DNA of 64,000 nucleotides from Saprospiraceae bacterium (GTDB taxonomy: Bacteria; Bacteroidota; Bacteroidia; Chitinophagales; Saprospiraceae). The stretch spans positions 15,110 to 79,109 of the forward strand of contig JADKBO010000020.1 of assembly GCA_016715105.1 (NCBI GenBank), in the 5' to 3' direction. This document shows positions 1 through 8,497 of this stretch, one piece after another. Position 1 is the stretch's first letter; each line of letters starts with the position of its first letter. The position numbers were made by a program, and so were the translations under genes. The notes beneath the pieces were generated by a model. That model was not told where the DNA came from. It did no database searches and was given only the letters and a program-made list of their open reading frames with translations.

Positions 1-48
1 TTCACCAAAATTGAGCCCTTTGAATTTTAGATCCTCGATGATCTCCAT
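1..48 (-). CDS. start of an unidentified gene, cut by the window edge
   Basis: An ATG at 48-46 preceded by an AAAAGGA-like ribosome site opens a frame that stays open for 16 codons to the window edge. It starts six bases after the stop of the DUF3299-like gene, so it would be the next gene of the same operon. The product cannot be recognised from 16 residues. In related genomes DUF3299-like genes often sit next to ABC transporter genes (recollection, not shown here). Confidence 0.35.
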   Translation of the reverse strand, partial: MEIIEDLKFKGLNFGE

Positions 49-53
49 TCCTT

Positions 54-506
54 TTATTTTACCAAAGTTGCTTTAGAAATCTTGAACATCAGCCGATTAA
101 CATCACTGTCATTGAGGCTCAGTATACCTTTTAATACAATAGACTCTGCTGTAAACTTGATTGCATCTTTGGCTTCTACTTCCATAACCGTTTCTGGTCC
201 GGCACCACCGCAAAAGAAACATTGGCTGTAGGGGAAGGCTGAGAAAACAAATTCTTTGTGGGATTTGTACCCATCCACAGGAATGATATATCCCTTGACT
301 TCTACCTCTTTGCCTTCCATTGCTTTGATACTTTCACCAAAAACAGGTTTATCAATTTTAAAACCCATCACAGCGTCATACTCTTTTTTGTATGAAATCT
401 TCGCAAGGTTTTTCCATATATCGCTCTGTGCAGAACCAGCAATGATTCCAACAAATAGAAAAATGAATGTGGTGATGAATTTGACTTTATTTATCTTGAA
501 TACCAT
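54..506 (-). CDS. secreted DUF3299-like protein, copy 2
   Basis: A 150-residue protein with an N-terminal signal peptide: a hydrophobic core around residues 10-24, with cleavage plausible after SAQ. The mature part has a small beta-rich fold with the motif PYSQCFFCGGAGPE near residues 92-105, which includes a CFFCGG pair of cysteines, followed by a basic C-terminus. Layout and motif resemble DUF3299, whose members are small exported proteins often found beside metal-linked ABC transporters; that assignment is from memory. It is a tandem paralogue of the gene at 515-991, sharing the CFFCG.xGPE motif and the WKxLxxxxxxKxxDxxxGF start of the mature part. The function is unknown; the two cysteines could bind metal or form a disulfide. 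Confidence 0.75.
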   Translation of the reverse strand: MVFKINKVKFITTFIFLFVGIIAGSAQSDIWKNLAKISYKKEYDAVMGFKIDKPVFGESIKAMEGKEVEVKGYIIPVDGYKSHKEFVFSAFPYSQCFFCGGAGPETVMEVEAKDAIKFTAESIVLKGILSLNDSDVNRLMFKISKATLVK

Positions 507-514
507 GAATATCT

Positions 515-991
515 TTATTTGATCAATTTTGCTTGAGTAAGTGTGTAAAGTAGCCCTGAATCACTCTTGGGATTTATGCTCAAAATACCTTTTACGGTAA
601 TTTTTTCTTCTGTGTACGCCACCTTTACGTCATTGGCCATAAAAACTTGCATAGCTGTTTCAGGTCCGGTCTTGCCACAGAAAAAACACATACTTTGTGT
701 ATATCTAGACAACATGAAATGGCTTTGAGCGGTCTTACCAGTCAAAGCTATATAATAACCTGTAACTTCGATTTCTTTGCCAGCAAGTTGCATAGCCATG
801 GGAGATACATTGGGTTTGATGATTTCAATACCAAAATCTGGGTCAAACTTTTTTTCCACCGTGACCATGCCCAAGGTATTCCAATGATCTTCTTGTGCCA
901 TCACCAAATTGAAAGCACTTGATGCTAAATAAAATACTCCTAAGAATAGGATGGTTCTGATTCTATTGTTCAATGATATTATTTTGCCCAT
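515..991 (-). CDS. secreted DUF3299-like protein, copy 1
   Basis: A 158-residue exported protein with a signal peptide (hydrophobic residues about 12-32, cleavage near MAQ). The mature domain carries SMCFFCGKTGPETAM near residues 99-113, matching the cysteine motif of the neighbouring copy at 54-506, and ends in a similar TLTQAKLIK tail. The two genes are eight bases apart and surely cotranscribed; they look like an old tandem duplication. DUF3299-like by motif and length; the biochemical role is not established. The copies differ enough outside the cysteine motif to suggest separate roles. Confidence 0.75.
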   Translation of the reverse strand: MGKIISLNNRIRTILFLGVFYLASSAFNLVMAQEDHWNTLGMVTVEKKFDPDFGIEIIKPNVSPMAMQLAGKEIEVTGYYIALTGKTAQSHFMLSRYTQSMCFFCGKTGPETAMQVFMANDVKVAYTEEKITVKGILSINPKSDSGLLYTLTQAKLIK

Positions 992-1025
992 GTTACATTA
1001 TAAATGTAAAAGTCAAAATATTGGT

Positions 1026-1155
1026 TCACTCTTCCATGTCTGGACGTGCAATTAACAAAAATTTATTTTCAAGGTCAATGCTATTATAAGTGATGCTTCG
1101 GTATTTTTCAGTAAGAGCGCTGTTATTACTTATTCGTATCAACAACAATTATCAC
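1026..1155 (-). pseudogene. remnant of a PIN-domain (VapC-like) toxin
   Basis: Directly behind the antitoxin gene a GTG overlaps its TGA stop (GTGA) and begins VIIVVDTNK, the classic PIN start with the first catalytic aspartate in VVDTN. The frame then meets TAA TAA. Shifting by one base gives VITALLLKNTEASLIIALTLKINF, and a second shift gives LLIARPDMEE and a stop. Together this reproduces the first 45 or so residues of a PIN toxin. The remaining roughly 90 residues, with the other acidic catalytic residues, are missing, because the next gene begins there. Two shifts plus truncation mean the toxin is dead even if one shift is a sequencing error. Confidence 0.65.
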
Positions 1156-1355
1156 CTAATAAATTTATCTTTATTTTCATTCCACCATCTTTCCTTAGAC
1201 TCTTTAGCTAAATCATATGCGTTATCTTCAGTAGCTAAGCTATTTTGAATTGTCTGTTTATATTTGATAAAATTCAAAATCTTTTGTAGACTTAGAATGT
1301 CGAAGTTAGCAGGTAACCTGACGATAGTTTCATTTTCAGTTCTTTCGATAATCAT
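1152..1355 (-). CDS. antitoxin of a former PIN toxin pair
   Basis: A 67-residue protein starting at an ATG with AAGG seven bases upstream; the longer frame from 1376 opens with TTG and is less likely. It has a beta-strand start (IIERTENETIVRLP), a helix with SLQKILNFIKYK, and the conserved end WWNENKDKFIR. This is the layout of the small Bacteroidota antitoxins that precede PIN-domain toxins. The toxin gene overlaps its stop but is only a remnant (see 1026-1155), so this is an orphan antitoxin. It may survive as an autoregulator or by neutralising a related toxin elsewhere; that is inference. Confidence 0.6.
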   Translation of the reverse strand: MIIERTENETIVRLPANFDILSLQKILNFIKYKQTIQNSLATEDNAYDLAKESKERWWNENKDKFIR

Positions 1356-1435
1356 AATTTTACCTTGTGTCTTCAAAAATACATATTAATCACTTCCTAA
1401 AACGCATTTTTTTATTAGAAGATTCCAAGAGATGC

Positions 1436-1882
1436 TTAACTCTCTATCAAAATCTTTGTAACCATCGTGATTTTTGATTTCACTGAATTGGAAATCAAAC
1501 ATGCGGCTTCTGATTTTTGTAAAATGCGTTCTGCTTTTGAGATCAAGTTTTCGTCATCTAGGGTCACTACAGGATATAATACAATTTCGCTCATCATATA
1601 TTTTCCGTCGATTTGTTCCAATTTACCCTGAGCACTACTCGTAAATTTTTGGAAAGAAAGATTAGAGTTTTCAGCGATCGCCAAAAAAGTGGTCATGAGA
1701 CAACTATTGACCGCTGCCGTAAAAAGATGTTCTGGTGACCAGACTCCTTCAATGCCTTTTGGGAATTCGGGCGGGGTTGCAACTTCAAAACAAGCTCCAC
1801 CTTTGTCAACAATTTCAGGTGAACACATTGTTCCAATTCTGGTTCCATCCCAAGATAAATCTACATTATAAGTATGTGTCAT
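1436..1882 (-). CDS. OsmC family peroxiredoxin-like protein
   Basis: A 148-residue OsmC/Ohr-type protein, the usual size. These are thiol peroxidases that reduce organic hydroperoxides in the cytoplasm. The two redox cysteines of the family are visible: one in AAVNSCLMTTFLA (near residue 61), at the start of the central helix, and one in SEAACLISNSVKSKI (near residue 129). The sequence WSPEHLFTAAV just before the first cysteine is a family signature. It is a single-gene unit with its own likely promoter (TAGATTTG at 1911-1904). The substrate cannot be told from the sequence. Confidence 0.88.
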   Translation of the reverse strand: MTHTYNVDLSWDGTRIGTMCSPEIVDKGGACFEVATPPEFPKGIEGVWSPEHLFTAAVNSCLMTTFLAIAENSNLSFQKFTSSAQGKLEQIDGKYMMSEIVLYPVVTLDDENLISKAERILQKSEAACLISNSVKSKITMVTKILIES

Positions 1883-1903
1883 AATTTATGTTTTTTAATG
1901 ACA

Positions 1904-1931
1904 CAAATCTACTGGTATAAAGCAGAGCGAA
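1904..1931 (-). promoter_or_regulatory. candidate promoter of the OsmC gene
   Basis: On the minus strand TAGATTTG (1911-1904) matches the Bacteroidota -7 box TAnnTTTG. It lies about 20 bases before the ATG of the OsmC gene. A TTC, not the usual TTG, sits 17 bases upstream, so the -33 element is weak. Confidence 0.4.
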
Positions 1932-1955
1932 TGGTTACCTAAGTCACTCAAAAAG

Positions 1956-1985
1956 AAAAACCGAAGCTTTTACACTCCGGTTTTT
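1956..1985 (-). terminator. rho-independent terminator after the DUF2207 gene
   Basis: AAAAACCG (1956-1963) pairs with CGGTTTTT (1978-1985), giving an 8-bp stem with a short loop and a U-run on either strand. It lies just past the stop of the DUF2207 gene and upstream of the OsmC promoter, so it separates the two units. Confidence 0.65.
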
Positions 1986-2013
1986 TAATTCCTTATCTCG
2001 CTTTTATTCCAGT

Positions 2014-3684
2014 TTACCAACTAGATCCACCGCCACCGCCGAATCCACCGCCTGAAAATCCACCTCCGCCGCCACCGCCGCCGCCTGAAGAGGCTGGCAT
2101 GCTGCTGAATGCGCTTTGAATATCCTTAACGCCAGAATCAAATGACTGACCAAATTCTGTGGGCGAAAAAGCGTGCATGCCCATACCGCTGGTTGTGTAC
2201 CAAGTGGGTGGGGTAGTCAACAGCCCATCAAACTTTTTAGTCCAGTCTTTGGTATAACCAAACACCATGGCATATGGCAATGTCTTCTCAAAGTACATGG
2301 GGTCATCCTTGAGCATCCTTTCCAATCTATCCTTGTCCGCTTTTTGAATAAACATTTTGAATCCAAGTGTTTCCTGATATAAATGAACACCTACTTCATT
2401 TTTCTTCAACATGTAGATGGTAAAGAAAATGCCAACTATGGCAGCAATTCCCAGACCTATGGCGGGGAAAACAGATTCCAGTACGAGGCAAAGTACGATT
2501 CCAATTGCTAATGCAAAAAACGATAATAATCCTGTAACAATTTGCATCTTTCTGGAAATGGGATAATACATCCTGCTCTTGATATCTTCCTGGAGATTTG
2601 ACTTGGCTGCTCCCAAGGAAGTATAAAACTCTTCTTTCAAATCACTTGTCCTCACAGAGTCTCCATCGCGAAACAAACGATTGAAAATGATTTGCTCATA
2701 AACTTTCGCATCAGCATCTAGATTGCAAATTTTTACCAATTCGTAATCATCTTTGCTCCATTTTTGTTCGTGCCTGATGATCTTCAACAAACCATTGTGC
2801 GCCCAGTAAGGTAACAATGCCATAATGTCAACATTGTCAGCCTTTTCATCAATAATGGTTCCGGCTTCACTAGGATTAAGTCCCGTTGGTGGTGTAAATC
2901 TCGCAGCTTTGATGATGGGATAATCTTTGCCATATTTACTCCATAGGTAGTAAAACAGACCAATGAACAAACTTCCCAAGGTCAATGCCACTGACATTGG
3001 ACCATATTTTTTCCACCATATCTCCATAGGAGTCGGTGGTGCAATTGCAGAAACAGGTAATTTCACTGCAAATGTAAGACCTTCACCTGCTTCCAGCCTT
3101 CTTGGCACTTTTCCGGAAATTTTATTCCTGCCGTAATTCAAATCTGTGATGGCTTCTGTGCTTCCAAAGGCGCCAATAAACGCTTTATAATCACTTGGCT
3201 GTAATGAAATATAGTCATCGAAATTGACAGTAAAATTTGCTGCCTCAATGTGTGTATCCCACTGTGTTCCAATGATGTTGTAGTAAAATTCAGTAAAATC
3301 TTCATGGAAAATATATGGCTTTTTCATCTTGTACGATAATTCATATTGATGTTCGCCAGTGATGTAAACGTCCTTATCTCCAATTTTGAAAACAAAATTT
3401 GATCCCTCTCTATAAGTATCATACTTGTAATCCTTTACCACAGCGTCGGAGATTTTAAAGTCCACAACTTCGCCGCCTTCAACTTTGTATCTGTAGGGTA
3501 TAAACCTTAAAATGCCACGCCTTTGTTCTGTGAAATCAACCAAGATGGTTTCTTTCACATCTACCCATCCAGACTGATTGAGTTTTATATCAATGTCATA
3601 GTTTTTGATGTAATACCCTTGTGAAAAGAGTACCATATGTGAGAAAACCAGTATAAAACTTACCAAACGTGTTTTAACTTTCAT
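2014..3684 (-). CDS. DUF2207 domain membrane protein
   Basis: A 556-residue protein. A signal peptide (residues 1-22, ending SQG) leads into an extracytoplasmic beta-rich DUF2207 domain (about 23-215, beginning YYIKNYDIDIKLNQSGWVDV). Then come a membrane segment near 230-247, a cytoplasmic portion, two more membrane segments near 385-430, and a second soluble part. The end is extremely glycine-rich, closing with GGGSSW, as usual for this family. It is followed after 79 bases upstream by lemA, the pairing seen in many bacteria, where the two act together at the envelope. The exact function is unknown. Confidence 0.88.
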   Translation of the reverse strand: MKVKTRLVSFILVFSHMVLFSQGYYIKNYDIDIKLNQSGWVDVKETILVDFTEQRRGILRFIPYRYKVEGGEVVDFKISDAVVKDYKYDTYREGSNFVFKIGDKDVYITGEHQYELSYKMKKPYIFHEDFTEFYYNIIGTQWDTHIEAANFTVNFDDYISLQPSDYKAFIGAFGSTEAITDLNYGRNKISGKVPRRLEAGEGLTFAVKLPVSAIAPPTPMEIWWKKYGPMSVALTLGSLFIGLFYYLWSKYGKDYPIIKAARFTPPTGLNPSEAGTIIDEKADNVDIMALLPYWAHNGLLKIIRHEQKWSKDDYELVKICNLDADAKVYEQIIFNRLFRDGDSVRTSDLKEEFYTSLGAAKSNLQEDIKSRMYYPISRKMQIVTGLLSFFALAIGIVLCLVLESVFPAIGLGIAAIVGIFFTIYMLKKNEVGVHLYQETLGFKMFIQKADKDRLERMLKDDPMYFEKTLPYAMVFGYTKDWTKKFDGLLTTPPTWYTTSGMGMHAFSPTEFGQSFDSGVKDIQSAFSSMPASSGGGGGGGGGFSGGGFGGGGGSSW

Positions 3685-3763
3685 TGACTTATGGGTGTTT
3701 TGCTGCAGTAAGCTGCATTGATAAAATCTGATGATTTACTTCGTGAAATGACCTATAGGTATC

Positions 3764-4312
3764 TTAAAACTGAACAGTTGGATTGCTACGTTCTTCCTTG
3801 TTTTCCAATTCGAAGTAATCATATTTATGAAAGCTAAATGCATTTGCAATGAGGTTTGAAGGGAATGCTTCAACCGCAGTATTATTGTCTCTCACCAGTG
3901 CATTGTAATACCTTCTGGAATTGGCCAAATTTTCTTCAATTTCTGCCAAGTTCTTTTGTAAATCCAAAAAGGCAGTATTTGCTTTAAGGTCAGGATAACT
4001 TTCTGCTAGTGCAAACAATGATTTTAAAGAACCAGCTAGCGCAGATTCAGCCTGAGCTTGCCCAGCTACATCTCCTGCACCCACACTCATGGCCATGTTT
4101 CTAGCTTTAATGACCCTTTCCAAGGTTTCTGATTCGTGCGTGGAATAACCTTTAACGGTATTTACCAAGTTTGGAATGAGGTCATATCTTCTTTTGAGTT
4201 GTACGTCAATTCCACTCCAACCTTCTTCCACTCTGTTTTTTAATGATACAAGTTTGTTGTAAAAAAAGCCAAGTGCAAGTGCAAGTACTACGATTAAAAT
4301 AATAAATGTCAT
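3764..4312 (-). CDS. LemA family protein
   Basis: A 182-residue LemA protein: one N-terminal membrane anchor (residues 2-20) followed by a long helical bundle. Family hallmarks are VEEGWSGIDVQLKRRYDLIPNLV just after the anchor and ANSRRYYNALVRDNN (about 135-149). The end RSNPTVQF is also typical. LemA proteins are membrane-anchored helical proteins of unclear role. It is the first gene of a two-gene unit with the DUF2207 protein, 79 bases apart. Confidence 0.93.
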   Translation of the reverse strand: MTFIILIVVLALALGFFYNKLVSLKNRVEEGWSGIDVQLKRRYDLIPNLVNTVKGYSTHESETLERVIKARNMAMSVGAGDVAGQAQAESALAGSLKSLFALAESYPDLKANTAFLDLQKNLAEIEENLANSRRYYNALVRDNNTAVEAFPSNLIANAFSFHKYDYFELENKEERSNPTVQF

Positions 4313-4455
4313 GATAATTATTTGTTGATTTTGATTGATTAATACCTTGATAACACTAGATAACCTTCAGTAAGTTTCGTTTGTGCGATAATGAAGTCAA
4401 AAAGACGACGAATATACTATGCTATTCGACATATGGTATATACGGGCATGGTAGT

Positions 4456-4473
4456 GGCGAAATGCTTTTCGCC
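4456..4473. repeat. small hairpin motif, also found near 54.5 kb
   Basis: GGCGAAATGCTTTTCGCC forms a perfect 7-bp stem with a TGCT loop. The reverse complement differs by one base from the hairpins at 54471-54487 and 54591-54607. It lies between the lemA leader and the end of the M20 gene. Confidence 0.5.
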
Positions 4474-4483
4474 TAAAACATTG

Positions 4484-5661
4484 TCACACCAATAACCAAG
4501 CAGCCAAACCACTACCCACCTCCAAAGCATTTTCATCAATGTCGAAAGTTGGAGTATGAACAGGACTAGTGATGCCTTCTGCCACATTTCCAGTGCCCAA
4601 TCTGTAAAAACAAGCGGGCATGACTTGCGTGTAATAGGAGAAATCTTCAGCAGTGAGTCTGATTGGAAGCTCCTCTACCTGCTCTTTTCCCAAATAGTCA
4701 ATCATTTTTTGCTTTATGGTGTCTGACAATGGTACGTCATTGATCAAACTTGGATAACCAACCGAAATATAAACTTCACAAGTTGCACCCATGGCTTTTG
4801 CCGTAAGTTCACAAATTTGCTTGATGTGTTCATGCGCTTCATACCTCCATTTTTCGTCCATGGCCCGAAAAGTCCCCTCCATCTTTACTTCATCAGGAAT
4901 GATATTGGTGGCACCACCAGTAGAATTAATTTTGCCGATGGTCAATACACTTGGTGAAATAGGATTATTTCGTCTACTGATTACTTGCTGCAACGCTGTA
5001 ATGATTTGTGCAGCAACCAATATGGTATCAACAGCGGTATGAGGTGTAGCTGCATGCCCGCCTTTACCACGAACTGTGAAATACAATTCATCAGCGGATG
5101 CCATGTATTGTCCTGATCTGATGCCCACGTTACCTGCCATCATAGATGGATAGACGTGTTGACCAAGGATAAATTCGGGATATGTTTTGCCAAAAGCTCC
5201 CTCCTCCAGCAATAAACTGGCACCTCCCGGGTGTTTTTCTTCACCAGGTTGAAAAATGAAGTCTATTTGACCTGATATTTTTGATTTTAATGCATTGAGA
5301 ATGAGGATGGCACCCATCAAAGAGGAACTGTGGACGTCGTGTCCACAGGCATGCATTTTCCCGGGTACTTGAGATTTATAAGATTTGTCACTGACTTCAG
5401 CGATAGGAAGTGCATCCATATCTGCTCTGTAAGCCCTTCTTATTCCAGGTAAATCACCGGTGAGTGTTGCAACTATTCCCGTACCACCCCAACCAAAAGT
5501 GTGTGGAATTTGATGTTCATCCAAGAAAGCTTGATATAATTACTTGTGTTTATTTCTTCGAATGACAATTCAGGATGCGCGTGAAGATAGTGTCTATAAG
5601 CTTGGATTTCACTTTTGTATTTTTTGGCTAATCCTTTTATTTCTTGAATGGTTATACTCAC
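4484..5661 (-). CDS. M20 family amidohydrolase (one frame break)
   Basis: A metal-dependent amidohydrolase of the M20D type (hippurate/N-acyl-amino-acid hydrolase), about 392 residues once joined. It starts with a GTG at 5661 that overlaps the repaired stop of the upstream glycosyltransferase (GTGA), a sign of translational coupling. Residues near 45 change frame at about 5525-5535: NTSNYI continues as AFLDEHQIPHTFG in the next frame. Metal-site motifs are intact: YRADMDALPI, MHACGHDVHSS, PGEEKHPGGA, and the dimerisation-domain HAATPHTAVD. The break needs one added base and could be a sequencing error or an early pseudogene. The substrate is unknown. Confidence 0.82.
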
Positions 5662-7582
5662 TGCTGTTTTAAATTTGATAGTACAATTTTGATGTCTTGT
5701 ACAGGGTGATAATATTTAGCGTAACAAATATCGGCTTTTTCATCTGTGTCTACAAAGTTTCCTTGAATGAGTTCGCCTATGATATTTTGTGTTGTAAAAT
5801 ACCCGGTGCCAATGCAGGTAAGTTGTGAGCCGCTTGCAAATTGTGGTAAGCAACCAAGGTTGTTTTACCAATGATGGTTTGAAACAACTTCTTCACAGAG
5901 ACCTTATTGACAAAAATGGAAAGGGGTAGCAGTAGCAATGAAAAAACGATGTCGACCAGCCTTTTCAACCTCAAATAAAGCGGTTTGGCCAAATTGTAAG
6001 TTGACTCAACCGAATATATTTCTCCCTTATTTTTACTTGACTTACTTCCAACAATGGCTTGTGATCGTTGGCCAGCAATTTTATAATGAATGTCTGTCAT
6101 CGGGAAGCTCATCAGTTCCAAAATCTTTGACATTTTCATTGAGGCTGCATCAAAAACCACTTCATTGGGTTTCAGGGTTTTGATCACTTCTGTTAAATTA
6201 CCGACATGATTGATGTAGGCAGAAGACACATCGTTTTCGTCAGGAGACACAGTTCCGATGATTTCATTGTTTTTATCCTGTGACATGATTTCAAACAATG
6301 CTTTACTTCTCAATTCATTGGCAACGAATAGTATTTTTTTCCCTTCTGCGCTTGCGTTTCTCCATATTTGACCGACGAATCGTAAACCAAGAAATATGAA
6401 ATACGTAAATATCAAACCCAAAAATAACACTACTCGGCTATTTCTAAATTCCACAGGTAAGAGTGCATAAATCATTAAAATGACGATGGCTGCTACCAAA
6501 ATGCCCGCATTGAGGTATTTGCGTTTTGCATATTGATCATACCATCCAAAAAACCAAACACAGATGACAATGGTTAAGGCGGCGAGCATGGATGTAATGG
6601 TTATGTTCTTGGGCTCGTAATATCCAAAATCATTGAAATAAATCCTGCCCCATAAAAGCTGAACTCCCACATAAGTCATTATGCCAAATGCCAAGCCCAA
6701 CATTGGTTTCCACAGCGACAAAAAGAGATTTTTTAAATAATGGATAGTTCCAATGATGGCAATGGCAATCTTCAAAAAAGGAACAAATAAGGTAGACTTT
6801 GACTGAAAATGCTTTTCTGCATAAATAGACATGGCTTGGTAAAAGCTTTTATGGTATTTGATGCTCGTTTTTTTAGTGCTTTCTCCTTTGAAATGCACAA
6901 TTTTGGCTGCTGGTAAATAATGTATTTTAAATCCACTGTCCAGAATTCTTTTGGACAAATCGATGTCTTCGCCGTACATGAAAAAGTGATCATCAAATCC
7001 TCCAAGTTGTTGCAATAAAGTAGTCTGAGTAAACATAAATGCTCCTGTAAGTACTTCAATATCAGCATTTTCTGCCTGGATGATGTGTCCTAGATAATAA
7101 TTATTGAAACTTTTGGAAGTAGGAAACAATCGGTACAAACCAGTCATTTTGCAAAAGGAAGACCACAAGGTAGGCAAGCCACGTTTGGATTCAGGAAGGT
7201 ATGTTCCGCTTCCATCAACCATTTGGGCTCCGACAGCACCTGTTTGTGGATTTTGTTCCATGTAATTAAAACAAACTTCCAGTGTATGTTCTGATAATAA
7301 AGTATCTGGGTTGAGTATGAGCGTGTATTTCCCGCGCGCGATGTCTATCCCCTGATTATTTGCTGATCCAAAACCCAAGTTATGCTCATTGGCGATGACT
7401 ATGACTTCGGGAAAATTTTGTCTGAGAGCTCCGACGCTGCCATCTATTGAGTGGTTGTCTACAACTATTATCTCAATGCTTCTGTGACCACTGTTTGCAT
7501 GTATAGATTCGATACATCGGAATAAAAAATCCCTGACGTTATAATTGACAATGACAATGCTGATATCTATTGGCAAAATCAA
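5658..7582 (-). CDS. GT2 glycosyltransferase fused to a membrane and nucleotide-binding-like region (frame break near the end)
   Basis: The first 235 residues are a family 2 glycosyltransferase: ISIVIVNYNVRDFL at the start, VVDNHSIDGS, the DxD-like NPDTLL, and FFMYGEDIDLSKRIL. Several membrane segments follow (about 270-400), then a Rossmann-like stretch (KILFVANELRSKALFEIM onward). A final LKRLVDIVFSLLLLPLS resembles the membrane entry of sugar-phosphate transferases. The open frame stops at 5777, but adding one T to a TTTT run near 5797 continues it as FTTQNIIGELIQGN for about 45 residues to a stop overlapping the M20 start. The gene overlaps recR by four bases. Probably a cell-surface glycan enzyme. 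Confidence 0.8.
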
Positions 7583-8196
7583 TTTGACCCATTTTGGTGA
7601 TAAGGCGTTCGCGATAAAATAGACCTGCCAAGTGTAAACTCATCTGCATATTCCAATTCGCCACCAAAAGAAACCCCTCTGGCGATGGTACTGATCTTTA
7701 CATTGCTATCAGCTAGTAATTTGGAAATGTAAAAGATGGTGGTCTCGCCGTCAATGGTTGGGCTGACTGCCATGATCAATTCTTCCACACCTTCTGACTT
7801 TACCCGCTGAATCAAACTTTCAATATAAAGATTTTCAGGGCCAATTCCATTGATCGGGGAGATCACTCCACCCAGAATGTGGTACAAACCATTGTATTGT
7901 TGCGTATCTTCAATGGCCAACAAGTCCCGTAAATTTTCTACCACACAAATGACTCTTTTGTGACGGCTGGTGGATGCACAAATATCACATATGTCATTAT
8001 CAGCCACCAGATTGCAACGTTTGCATTGTTTGATTTTAGTATTGAGTTGTACCAAAGCGTCCACCAAAATTTCCGATTTATGATTTTGATCTTGGATGAG
8101 GTGGAGGGCGAGACGCAATGCTGTTTTTCTACCTATTCCTGGTAAACTTGCGATGGCGTTGACTGCTTGCTCCAATATTTTTGATGGATAATTCAT
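7579..8196 (-). CDS. recR: recombination protein RecR
   Basis: A 205-residue RecR, the usual length. The helix-hairpin-helix LPGIGRKTALRLALHL lies near residues 19-34. A four-cysteine zinc finger CKRCNLVADNDICDIC covers about 58-73. A Toprim domain follows (VICVVENLRDLLAIE; then LGGVISPINGIGPENL). RecR works with RecF and RecO in loading RecA at gaps. It precedes the glycosyltransferase with a four-base overlap; the pairing looks like chance operon membership. Confidence 0.97.
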   Translation of the reverse strand: MNYPSKILEQAVNAIASLPGIGRKTALRLALHLIQDQNHKSEILVDALVQLNTKIKQCKRCNLVADNDICDICASTSRHKRVICVVENLRDLLAIEDTQQYNGLYHILGGVISPINGIGPENLYIESLIQRVKSEGVEELIMAVSPTIDGETTIFYISKLLADSNVKISTIARGVSFGGELEYADEFTLGRSILSRTPYHQNGSN

Positions 8197-8497
8197 CTGG
8201 TGAGTTATACTGATTGTTGTGCCGTAAAATTAAACTAATTGTTTTAAATATTATGCTTTTTCAAAATGTCTTATGGAACGCCATAAATATTGATTTGTTT
8301 GGGTTTATATTTTAAAAAAATAGTTTTCCAATAAATATTGCACCAATCGACATCTTAAAACTGATTTGACCTCGTATATACCAATGTTGAATGATTTTGC
8401 TTCTGGACAATCTTATTCAAGGGATCATTTATATTACGATATGCTTTTCTAAACTGAAGAAGTTAAATGCTGCATGGTAGTTCTTTGAATTTTACAG
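8197..8497. other. intergenic region between divergent genes
   Basis: About 300 AT-rich bases between recR (minus) and the DUF5723 gene (plus), which must contain both promoters. No clear TTG/TAnnTTTG pair, hairpin or open frame stands out. Confidence 0.5.
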
